From Deltaproteobacteria bacterium (GTDB lineage: Bacteria > Desulfobacterota > Binatia > UTPRO1): a stretch of DNA of 47,595 bases. The position numbers were made by a program, and so were the translations under genes. How positions within the stretch are numbered: position 1 is the first letter of the stretch; each line of letters begins with the position of its first letter. This document shows positions 25,943-32,937 of the stretch, piece after piece. The notes under the pieces are model-generated. The model was not told where the DNA came from and did not search any database. It saw only the letters and a program-made list of their open reading frames with translations. The DNA lies in assembly GCA_029262315.1 (NCBI GenBank), contig JAJCZP010000014.1, forward strand, positions 1-47,595. Direction: 5' to 3'.

Positions 25943-27415
25943 ATGCGCTTGGCAAACGGCAGGATGGTGCTCGTGTTGTGGATCGGCACCGTCGCGTTGA
26001 GTCTCGTCGGGATCGGTCGATTCCTCGACGAGTCGATCACGGGCCTCCTCTTCGCCAAAATCTCCGTTGGAATGGCCGCCCTCGCCGTCCTCGCGCTGAT
26101 CGTATCGATCACAGCGACCGTAGCCTGGGCGCGGCGCCTCGGGAACGTGTCGGCCGACGGCTCACGCACGGTGAGTGGACGCCGACGCTTCCTCCTCGGC
26201 GCGGCGACCGCGACGGGCGGCCTCATAGCCACGGCGGCGGCGGCACTGGTGCGGCCGCGCGGGTGGCTCAACGTCGTCAGCCCGGCGATTACCCCCGAGG
26301 CCCCGACCTCGGCTCCCGAACCACGGAGCGAGTGGGAGGGCGCACGCGTCCAATCGTACCGACGGCTCGGCCGCACCAACTTCGAGGTGTCCGACATCTC
26401 TCTGGGCTCTGGACGGCTCAAGGGAGACCGGGGCGAAGAGATTGCGCGCGAGGCCATTGCGCGCGGCATCAACTACTTCGACACGGCGCCCGACTACTCC
26501 GCTGCCGGCTCCGAGCTCGCCCTCGGGCGCGCGATGCAAGGCCATCGGGACAAGATGTTCCTGGCCACCAAGTTCTGCACGCCGACAGGACACCTGCAGC
26601 CCGGCAGCTCGGTCCAGGAGTACATCGACGTGGTCGAGGGCAGTCTGAAACGTCTCCAGACGAACTATGTCGATCTGGTGCACGTGCATGCGTGCGACAC
26701 CGTCGAGCGGCTCCTCGACCCGAATCTGCACGAGGCATTCGCGCGCTTGAAAGAACAGGGGAAGGCCCGCTTCCTCGGATTCTCGAGTCACACACCGAAC
26801 CTCGAAGCCGTCACCGAGGCCGCCATTGCCGATGGGCGATTCGACGTCATGATGCTGGCCTACCACCACGGCGCGTGGCCGAAGCTCGCGGCCTTGATCG
26901 ATCGCGCCGCCGAGAAAGACATCGGCGTCGTCGCAATGAAAACCCTCAAGGGCGCCAAGCATCGCGGGCTGCTCGATTTCCGCCCCGAGGCCGACTCGTA
27001 CACGCAGGCGGCGTTCAAGTGGGTACTCGGCAATCCGTCCGTCGGCTGTCTCGTCATCTCGTTCTTCGAGCCGCAGCACGTCGACGAGTATCTCTACGCC
27101 TCCGGAAAACAGCTTTCCGATCAGGACCTCGCCGTTCTGGACCGCTACGACGAACTGATTGCCGGGAAGCACTGCTTCCCGCACTGCGGCGAGTGCCTGG
27201 ACGCCTGCCCCGAGCAGCTCGCGATCAACGACGTGCTCCGCTACCGTATGTACTTCGAGGACTATGGCGACGAAAAGGAAGCGATGCGTCTCTACGCGGC
27301 ACTCGACAAGCACGCCGACGTCTGCATCGGCTGCCCGGCGCCCTGCGCCGACGCCTGCCCCCACGATGTCCCCATCCGCGAACGCATGATGGGCGCCCAC
27401 CAGATGTTGTCGTAA
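25943..27415 (+). CDS. Aldo/keto reductase with C-terminal 4Fe-4S ferredoxin domain and N-terminal membrane/Tat-like segment
   Basis: A 490-residue multidomain protein. Residues ~8-26 and 37-63 are hydrophobic helices. Residues 80-86 read RRRFLLG, a twin-arginine-like motif followed by an Ala/Gly-rich hydrophobic stretch. The aldo/keto-reductase barrel (~125-400) shows GINYFDTAPDYSAAGSE, FLATKFCTP, DLVHVHACDT and ARFLGFSSHTPNLE. The end holds two cluster-binding motifs, CFPHCGECLDACP and CIGCPAPCADACP, as in the COG1453 type. The likely role is a membrane-associated redox enzyme with two 4Fe-4S clusters. The start at 25943 is preceded by a G-rich stretch; GTG at 25910 is an alternative. Confidence 0.85.
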   Translation: MRLANGRMVLVLWIGTVALSLVGIGRFLDESITGLLFAKISVGMAALAVLALIVSITATVAWARRLGNVSADGSRTVSGRRRFLLGAATATGGLIATAAAALVRPRGWLNVVSPAITPEAPTSAPEPRSEWEGARVQSYRRLGRTNFEVSDISLGSGRLKGDRGEEIAREAIARGINYFDTAPDYSAAGSELALGRAMQGHRDKMFLATKFCTPTGHLQPGSSVQEYIDVVEGSLKRLQTNYVDLVHVHACDTVERLLDPNLHEAFARLKEQGKARFLGFSSHTPNLEAVTEAAIADGRFDVMMLAYHHGAWPKLAALIDRAAEKDIGVVAMKTLKGAKHRGLLDFRPEADSYTQAAFKWVLGNPSVGCLVISFFEPQHVDEYLYASGKQLSDQDLAVLDRYDELIAGKHCFPHCGECLDACPEQLAINDVLRYRMYFEDYGDEKEAMRLYAALDKHADVCIGCPAPCADACPHDVPIRERMMGAHQMLS

Positions 27416-27417
27416 CC

Positions 27418-27432
27418 CGGCGCGTAGCGCCG
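27418..27432. terminator. Short hairpin between convergent genes
   Basis: CGGCGC-GTA-GCGCCG immediately follows the aldo/keto reductase stop and faces the convergent NMO-type gene. A six-base perfect stem without a U-tract, so weak evidence for termination. Confidence 0.3.
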
Positions 27433-27454
27433 CGCGCAACGGGGGCTCCCTTGC

Positions 27455-28579
27455 TCAGCCCTCTTTCGGCATAAGAGAATCGAGGCGTTCCACGGCGTCC
27501 AGGTACTCCTGGACCATTCCATAGATGACGTCGCGCGATGGACGTACCGCGTTCATCTGCCCGACGATCTGTCCGACGGGATTGAACGCGACCGCCTGCG
27601 CCTTGCTCGCGTACTGATGCACCCGGGAAACAGCATCGGCCGTCACCATGAACTGAAGCGGCATCCCGAGAGGCTTCGGGGTTTCCGGATCCTCCCAAGC
27701 CTCCGTCCACTCGTTCTTCAACATGCGGCACGGCTTCCCGGTGTACGATCGCGAGCGCACCGTGTCGCGACTGGTCGCTTTCAGGAACGACTCCTTCTGC
27801 TCGGGCGGAGCCTCCGCTTCGGTAACCGTGAGCCAGAGCGAACCGGTCCAGACGCCTTGCGCCCCCACGGCGAGCGCTGCCGCCATCTGCCGCCCGGTAC
27901 CGATTCCGCCTGCAGCCAGCACCGGAATAGGCGCGACCGCGTCGATCACCTCGGGCCAGAGCACCATGCTGCCGATCTCACCCGTGTGCCCACCGCCCTC
28001 GGTGCCCTGCGCGATCACGAAGTCGACCCCGGCCTCTTTGTGGCCGAGGGCGTGCTTGACGCTGCCACACAGAGCGCCGACGAGCCGCCCCGTATCCTGG
28101 ATCTCTTTGATGACGTCCGCCGGCGGCGTGCCGAGCGCATTGGCGATGACCTTCACCTTGTCGTGCTTGAGCGATTCCTTCACCTGCAGTCCGGCGGTCG
28201 CCTCGGTCCAGCCGAGCAACTCCCGCGGCTTCTCGTCGGCCGGGAGCTCCGGCACTCCGTGCTCGGCCAGGACCTTCTTGGCGAAGTCGCGATGCCCCTG
28301 CGGAATGGAGGCCTTCAGCATCGCCTCGAGCTTCTCGACATCCATCTCGCCCTGGCCCTCGTACTTCCCGGGGATGACGATATCGACGCCATACGGCTTG
28401 TCGCCGATGTGCTCGTCAATCCAGTCGAGCTCGACCGCGAGCTGCTCGGCCGAGAATCCAACCGCACCCAGCACGCCGAACCCTCCTGCCTTGCTCACCG
28501 CGACGACCACGTCGCGGCAGTGCGTGAAAGCAAAGATCGGGAACTCGATGCCGAGTCGCTTACAGAGTTCGGTGCGCAT
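27455..28579 (-). CDS. Nitronate monooxygenase-family (NPD-like) FMN protein
   Basis: A 374-residue TIM-barrel flavoprotein. It starts RLGIEFPIFAFTHCRDVVVAVSKAGGFGVLGA and has a DFVIAQGTEGGGHTGEIGSM segment with the family His, PVLAAGGIGTGRQMAAALAVGAQGVWTGS, and a YTGKPCRMLKNEW block. These match the 2-nitropropane dioxygenase/nitronate monooxygenase family; relatives also act on other substrates such as enoyl-ACP. The start at 28579 is set by AAAGGA about eight bases upstream. A perfect 14-base palindrome lies 35 bases before the ATG. Confidence 0.88.
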   Translation of the reverse strand: MRTELCKRLGIEFPIFAFTHCRDVVVAVSKAGGFGVLGAVGFSAEQLAVELDWIDEHIGDKPYGVDIVIPGKYEGQGEMDVEKLEAMLKASIPQGHRDFAKKVLAEHGVPELPADEKPRELLGWTEATAGLQVKESLKHDKVKVIANALGTPPADVIKEIQDTGRLVGALCGSVKHALGHKEAGVDFVIAQGTEGGGHTGEIGSMVLWPEVIDAVAPIPVLAAGGIGTGRQMAAALAVGAQGVWTGSLWLTVTEAEAPPEQKESFLKATSRDTVRSRSYTGKPCRMLKNEWTEAWEDPETPKPLGMPLQFMVTADAVSRVHQYASKAQAVAFNPVGQIVGQMNAVRPSRDVIYGMVQEYLDAVERLDSLMPKEG

Positions 28580-28613
28580 GGATGGATTCCTTTCGTACTG
28601 CGGAGCGATTCGC

Positions 28614-28627
28614 CAAACGATCGTTTG
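28614..28627. promoter_or_regulatory. Perfect 14-bp palindrome upstream of the nitronate monooxygenase-type gene
   Basis: CAAACGATCGTTTG reads identically on both strands and lies 35-48 bases upstream of the start at 28579, overlapping the likely promoter. Symmetry and length resemble TetR-type operators. No TetR gene is in the window, so the regulator would be elsewhere. Confidence 0.5.
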
Positions 28628-28691
28628 TCGCCTGATTGTGCTGGGCTCGTGGCCAGCCGTCAAGCCACCGCCCGGGCCCGGCGCGTAGTCG

Positions 28692-29135
28692 CTACCGCGC
28701 GGGTGCTATGCGCACGATCGCTGCCTCTACACCAAGGTGGCGAACCTGCTCGTCGGTGAGCCCGCGCCGCCGGTCGTAGCGGATGCCGAACTGTCGGCCG
28801 AGGAATGGGAGGCGCTGAAAGGTCTGCCCCGCCCAGCCACGGAACTCCTCGCTTGCAGGGTGCACGAGCAACGCCAAGCCTTCGACCTCCTGCCCACGGA
28901 GCAGCATTCTAATCGGCCGCTCTTCGCGGAAGTTCCGCCACCATTGCTTGGCCGGCGCATCCGAGACCAGCACGATCACCAGCTCGCCGTCGCGCTGGTA
29001 CCCGACAGGAATGGTGTACTCCCGCCCCGTCCGCCGCCCGGTGATAGTCAGCAGGACGAGCCCCGGACTCACCACCCAATGGAGCGGCGACCGCAGAAGC
29101 CACATGAACAGCGGGTTTACTGGAGTCCAATCCAC
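28692..29135 (-). CDS. Deazaflavin (F420)-dependent nitroreductase-family protein
   Basis: A 147-residue split-barrel protein. The signature segment is LVLLTITGRRTGREYTIPVGY, with WWRNFREERPIRMLLRG and a C-terminal HLGVEAAIVRI. It belongs to the same family as the protein at 25335-25772 but is clearly divergent from it. Co-directional with the downstream NMO gene and 12 bases downstream of the dehydrogenase gene at 29148-30209, so possibly one operon. Cofactor F420 is inferred from the family. Confidence 0.85.
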   Translation of the reverse strand: MDWTPVNPLFMWLLRSPLHWVVSPGLVLLTITGRRTGREYTIPVGYQRDGELVIVLVSDAPAKQWWRNFREERPIRMLLRGQEVEGLALLVHPASEEFRGWAGQTFQRLPFLGRQFGIRYDRRRGLTDEQVRHLGVEAAIVRIAPAR

Positions 29136-29147
29136 CGCCGCGGGTCC

Positions 29148-30209
29148 TCAGGATTCGGCGCGTAACCCCTTGCCGGTGATGAGCGGCAGATCGAGCGACG
29201 TCAGCATCCCCGGCGGCGCCGCCACCACGGCTGGAATCGCGTTCACGATGCGCGTGGCGGTCAGGAGCACGCCCCCCACCGCATGATCACCGTGCTCGTC
29301 CTGAAACTCGAACTCGCATTGCATCGCGGGCACGCCCTTGATCAGGACACGATAGCTGCCGTTCCCGGTCGGCCAGTCGGGCGCAAGGTCGTCGTCGAGC
29401 CGCGTGACGTGCTCCACCACGAGTGCCGACTTCCCGCCGACGACACCCCGGACCTCGAAACGCAACGCCGCCATCGTCCCCGGCTCGACGACATGGTCGC
29501 CAATCCGAATCTCTTTGGTGGCGGGCAGGCGCTCGAATTCCTGACTGATCTCGTCGAGCTCGACGCCGAGTCCGTCCGCCAGCAGCCGAATCGTACCGCC
29601 CCATCCCATCGAGAGCATCCCGGGTGCCAGGAGGAGCGGCACGTGATCCATCGCCTTCCCGAAGCCCATGGTCTCGAAGAGCACCTCGGGCTGGTCGTAG
29701 GTCGCGTAGTTGATCACCTCGAGGATGCGAATCTCTTCCCAGCGTTCGCACAGACCCGACAGCGTGAGCGGCAAGACATCATTGGCGAAACCCGGGTCGA
29801 TACCCGACGTAAAGAACGACGCTCCACCCTTTTCGCACGCCGCGGTGATCTGAGCCTTGATCTCCGGACCCAACGTCAGGGGATGCACGAGCGGAACGAT
29901 CGAGCTCGAGACCACGTTCTTCCCCGCCTCGAGGATGCGACACACGTCCTCCACCGCATCGAACGGCCGCACGTCGGCCGTCGCCGTGTAGCAGACACAG
30001 TCGGCAGACGAGGCCAGGATCGCGTCGATATCGTTCGTCGCCTTGATGCCGGTCGCGGGCAGGCCACACAGCTCACCGGCGTCCTTCCCCACTTTCGAGG
30101 CACCATGCGCCACGACGCCTGCAAGCCGCAGCTCGGGGTGATTGACGATGCAGCGGAGCGCGAAGGCACCCACGTTCCCGGTGCTCCATTGAATGACATC
30201 ATAGGCCAT
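29148..30209 (-). CDS. NAD(P)H-binding dihydrodipicolinate-reductase-like dehydrogenase
   Basis: A 353-residue protein with an N-terminal Rossmann domain (YDVIQWSTGNVGAFALR, VVAHGASKVGKDAG). The middle, EAGKNVVSSSIVPLVHPLTL, is followed by SFFTSGIDPGFANDVLPLTL and INYATYDQPEVLFETMGFGK. It matches the dihydrodipicolinate reductase N-terminal-type family that includes 2,4-diaminopentanoate dehydrogenase. The exact substrate is unknown. The start is fixed by GGGGGAGA about six bases upstream of the ATG. In Binatota- and mycobacteria-like genomes this family commonly neighbours lipid-catabolism genes, as here. Confidence 0.85.
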   Translation of the reverse strand: MAYDVIQWSTGNVGAFALRCIVNHPELRLAGVVAHGASKVGKDAGELCGLPATGIKATNDIDAILASSADCVCYTATADVRPFDAVEDVCRILEAGKNVVSSSIVPLVHPLTLGPEIKAQITAACEKGGASFFTSGIDPGFANDVLPLTLSGLCERWEEIRILEVINYATYDQPEVLFETMGFGKAMDHVPLLLAPGMLSMGWGGTIRLLADGLGVELDEISQEFERLPATKEIRIGDHVVEPGTMAALRFEVRGVVGGKSALVVEHVTRLDDDLAPDWPTGNGSYRVLIKGVPAMQCEFEFQDEHGDHAVGGVLLTATRIVNAIPAVVAAPPGMLTSLDLPLITGKGLRAES

Positions 30210-30284
30210 GCGTGTCTCCCCCTCTCGGTCCGTGCAGTCGTAGCAGAGTCATCCGCGAAGCCAAGATGACCGTGCGGTCGGCGA

Positions 30285-31103
30285 CTACGACCCGATCGGC
30301 TTGTCGAGGTCGTGCGATGACACCCGCGAGAAATCTGCCGGACGCTTCTCCAAGAACGCGGTGACTGCCTCGATATTCTCGGGCGAGCCGACGCGGCGCG
30401 CGAAACCCTGGTTCTCACGCTCGCGCGCCAGGCGCACCTGATCTGCCCGCGTCTCGAGCACGAGCCGTTTCGTGTAGCGCAGCGACCCCAGGGGTTTCGC
30501 TGCCAGCGCCTGCGCCCGTGCCATCGTCGCCTCGAGCAGCTGCTCGGGCTCGCAGAGCGTCGTCGCCAGCCCGAGTTCCACCGCACGCTCGGCATCGATG
30601 AAGTCCGACTCGAACAGCAGGTCGATGGCTTGACGATAGCCGATGATGGCCGGCAGGAGATAGCTGCTCGCCGCCTCCGGCACCACGCCGAGCGTGACGA
30701 ACGGCGCGCGCAAGCGCGCTCCGCGCGCGATGAAAGCGTAGTCGCAGTGGAGCAACAGCGTCAGCCCGATCCCGACACCGACACCGTTCACCGCCGCCAG
30801 CAACGGCTTGTCGAACACACACAGCGCGTCCATGAACCGATCGAACGCGGTACCAAACTCCCGCTCATCGACCCCGGGAGGACGCTGTCCCCCCATCTCG
30901 ACGAGATCCTGACCTGCGGTGAACGCGCCCCTAGCGCCGGTCACGACGACGACCCGCACGGCGTCATCCGCGTACGCGTCAGCCAGCGCCTCACGCGCGT
31001 CACACCACATCCGATAGTTGAAGGCGTTCTTCTGCTGCGGACGGTTCAGGGTCAGGACGAGGACGCCGTCGTGGCGCTCCTCGAGAATGGTCTCACGTGC
31101 CAT
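30285..31103 (-). CDS. Enoyl-CoA hydratase/isomerase family protein
   Basis: A 272-residue crotonase-fold protein. Signatures are VLVLTLNRPQQKNAFN near the start, the oxyanion-hole segment VVTGARGAFTAGQDLVEMGG, a second loop FDKPLLAAVNGVGVGIGLTLLLHCD and RAPFVTLGVVPEAASSYLLP. The Glu at the second catalytic position is present (VPEAASS). It hydrates 2-enoyl-CoA or isomerises enoyl-CoA. The start at 31103 is supported by AAGGAA seven bases upstream and overlaps the preceding gene by 11 bases, so it is the last gene of a four-gene operon with the reductase at 35.2 kb. Confidence 0.9.
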   Translation of the reverse strand: MARETILEERHDGVLVLTLNRPQQKNAFNYRMWCDAREALADAYADDAVRVVVVTGARGAFTAGQDLVEMGGQRPPGVDEREFGTAFDRFMDALCVFDKPLLAAVNGVGVGIGLTLLLHCDYAFIARGARLRAPFVTLGVVPEAASSYLLPAIIGYRQAIDLLFESDFIDAERAVELGLATTLCEPEQLLEATMARAQALAAKPLGSLRYTKRLVLETRADQVRLARERENQGFARRVGSPENIEAVTAFLEKRPADFSRVSSHDLDKPIGS

Positions 31104-32343
31104 GGATCGTTCCTTTCCGGGCCGGGCCGCGCACGGCGGCCACGAGCCGGACGTACAGGTAGACCAAGGCGCCGTTCCGCGCCACCAGGATGGCGAGTGC
31201 CGTGTCGAAGTGCTCGCCGCGCGCGCCGAGTTGATCGTACCCGAACGGATACACCAGCGCGGTGAGCAGAAAGACTGCCGCTGTCGCCACGAGCGTCCCC
31301 ACGTGGGCAGGCACGACCAGCGCCAGCAACGGCGCTGGCCAGACGAGAAACTGGGGGGAGAGAATCTTGGCGCCGACGAGGACGCCAACGACAGTCGCGG
31401 CCGCCGCGGATAGCACGCGCCGATCGTCGAGCCCCGGGCTTCCCATCGGCAACCGATCATCGCGGGCCGTTCGCCAGGCGACGATCCAGGGCAGCAGGAT
31501 CAGCATCCCCGAAACCGGCGTCGTCCACGATGCGAGCCACTCCGGCACGACGCCCACGAGGTGCCAGCTGCCATGATCGTGGCTATTCTGACTGACGATC
31601 CACCCGACACGATCGAGCACGAACACCACCCCCGCCCACACGGACTCGACCTGCAGACTGCGTTCGGTGTGGTACGCGATCCAGGTCACGGCGGCGGGCC
31701 CCGCCACCACGAGGAGCGGCACCCACGGCAGTGCCACGCCAATCGAGGTGCCCGCGACGACGCGGGCGGCGCCGCGCACGTGCTGCGCCCGATAGGCCGC
31801 GACAAAGGCGATCGGCACCAACACGATCGGCCAGAGCTTGGTCGCAACCGCCAGACCCAGAAGCACACCACCGATACCGGGCGCACTGCGCGCCACGATC
31901 CAGAACAGCGCGCTCACCGCCAGCGCCGCGGGTACGACATCGAAACGGCTGTAGAGCACGTTGTGGAGGGCGGCCGTCATCCCCAGATAGCTTCCGACCG
32001 CCAACCATTGGCGTCGTGGCTCGTCGGACCAGAGGCACCGCGCCCATGCGGCGACGACGATGACGCACAGGAGGTCGAACGCCATCATCTCGAGCTCGAA
32101 CCACAGGATGTACGCACGCCTGACATTGCCGCTCAGAAGATACGGCGGCACGAACGCGAGGAGTGCCCCGGGGGGATACTCGAGCGTGGAGTCCCGATAC
32201 GGGATGGTCCCCTCGGCCCAGCGGTGCACATGGCCCAGGAACGCGTATGGATCGTGCCCCCAGCCAAAGCGCGCGTACAGGACCTGACCGAGGCGCACCA
32301 CCGCCCAGATGAGTACGACACGCAACTGAGGCGCGCGCCACAC
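31093..32343 (-). CDS. GT87-type (DUF2029) membrane glycosyltransferase
   Basis: A 416-residue polytopic membrane protein with 9-11 hydrophobic helices. The N-terminal loop carries GHDPYAFLGHVHRWAEGTIPY and then DSTLEYPPGALL, the acidic/YPP loop of GT-C polyprenyl-phosphate-mannose-dependent transferases (GT87/DUF2029). Later come ALHNVLYSRFDVVPA and KLWPIVLVPIAF. It probably adds a sugar to a lipid or protein outside the membrane. The start is GTG at 32343 without a clear Shine-Dalgarno, 11 bases past the previous stop. It overlaps the enoyl-CoA hydratase by 11 bases. Confidence 0.82.
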   Translation of the reverse strand: MWRAPQLRVVLIWAVVRLGQVLYARFGWGHDPYAFLGHVHRWAEGTIPYRDSTLEYPPGALLAFVPPYLLSGNVRRAYILWFELEMMAFDLLCVIVVAAWARCLWSDEPRRQWLAVGSYLGMTAALHNVLYSRFDVVPAALAVSALFWIVARSAPGIGGVLLGLAVATKLWPIVLVPIAFVAAYRAQHVRGAARVVAGTSIGVALPWVPLLVVAGPAAVTWIAYHTERSLQVESVWAGVVFVLDRVGWIVSQNSHDHGSWHLVGVVPEWLASWTTPVSGMLILLPWIVAWRTARDDRLPMGSPGLDDRRVLSAAAATVVGVLVGAKILSPQFLVWPAPLLALVVPAHVGTLVATAAVFLLTALVYPFGYDQLGARGEHFDTALAILVARNGALVYLYVRLVAAVRGPARKGTIHGT

Positions 32344-32354
32344 CCGCGACGATG

Positions 32355-32933
32355 TCAGGCGGCGAGTCGCTCGAGGAGCGTCGCCGTCGTAACCGGTTCC
32401 GGCGTGGTCACTGTGATCGCGAAGCGCTCTTTCGGATCAAGCTCGTGCGCCAACCGACAATCCACGCCCGGGTAGAGCGTCGCAAGCAACGCCGTCAACG
32501 TCGGCTGAAACGCAGTCGCGGTCGCCTCGGTATTGGGGGCATTCAGGCGGTCGTGCGCAAAGACCTGCATCTCCTGCGCGCGAAAGGTCACCCTGCCCTG
32601 CAACTCGGGCTCGCTCGTCAGCTGCTCGCACGCACGCAGGGCCGTCCGTGTGACCGCCGCCACGCCGGCCGCGAGCTCGCCGTCGAAGGGACGCCGCAGA
32701 TAGTACACCAGACCGCGCCGACCGCCGGTCTCGTCGATGCCGAAGATCCCTTCGTGCGCGACCAGAATGATCCCTGGCCCGGACGGGACGTGGCTGTAGT
32801 CGGCCACATCGATCAGCGTTTCGGGCATCACCTTCGATTGGATCCAGCGATGGAAGATCGGAATGAACTCCGGCAACGCCACACCACCGGCGTCCTCGCA
32901 GAAAAACTTGACGCCGAGTCGTTCGATTCGCAT
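32355..32933 (-). CDS. Conserved unknown protein in the nitrite/sulfite reductase operon
   Basis: A 192-residue soluble protein beginning four bases after the reductase stop, so almost certainly co-translated with it. Recognisable segments are ALPEFIPIFHRWIQ, then ADYSHVPSGPGIILVAHEG, a GRRGLVYYLRRPFDG block and a C-terminal half with EMQVFAHDRLNAPN and FAITVTTPEP. The pattern looks like a conserved family, but I cannot name it. Adjacency suggests an accessory role, such as electron delivery, assembly or regulation of the reductase. The longer upstream frame is the reverse shadow of the reductase C-terminus. Confidence 0.75.
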   Translation of the reverse strand: MRIERLGVKFFCEDAGGVALPEFIPIFHRWIQSKVMPETLIDVADYSHVPSGPGIILVAHEGIFGIDETGGRRGLVYYLRRPFDGELAAGVAAVTRTALRACEQLTSEPELQGRVTFRAQEMQVFAHDRLNAPNTEATATAFQPTLTALLATLYPGVDCRLAHELDPKERFAITVTTPEPVTTATLLERLAA

Positions 32934-32937
32934 CGCG

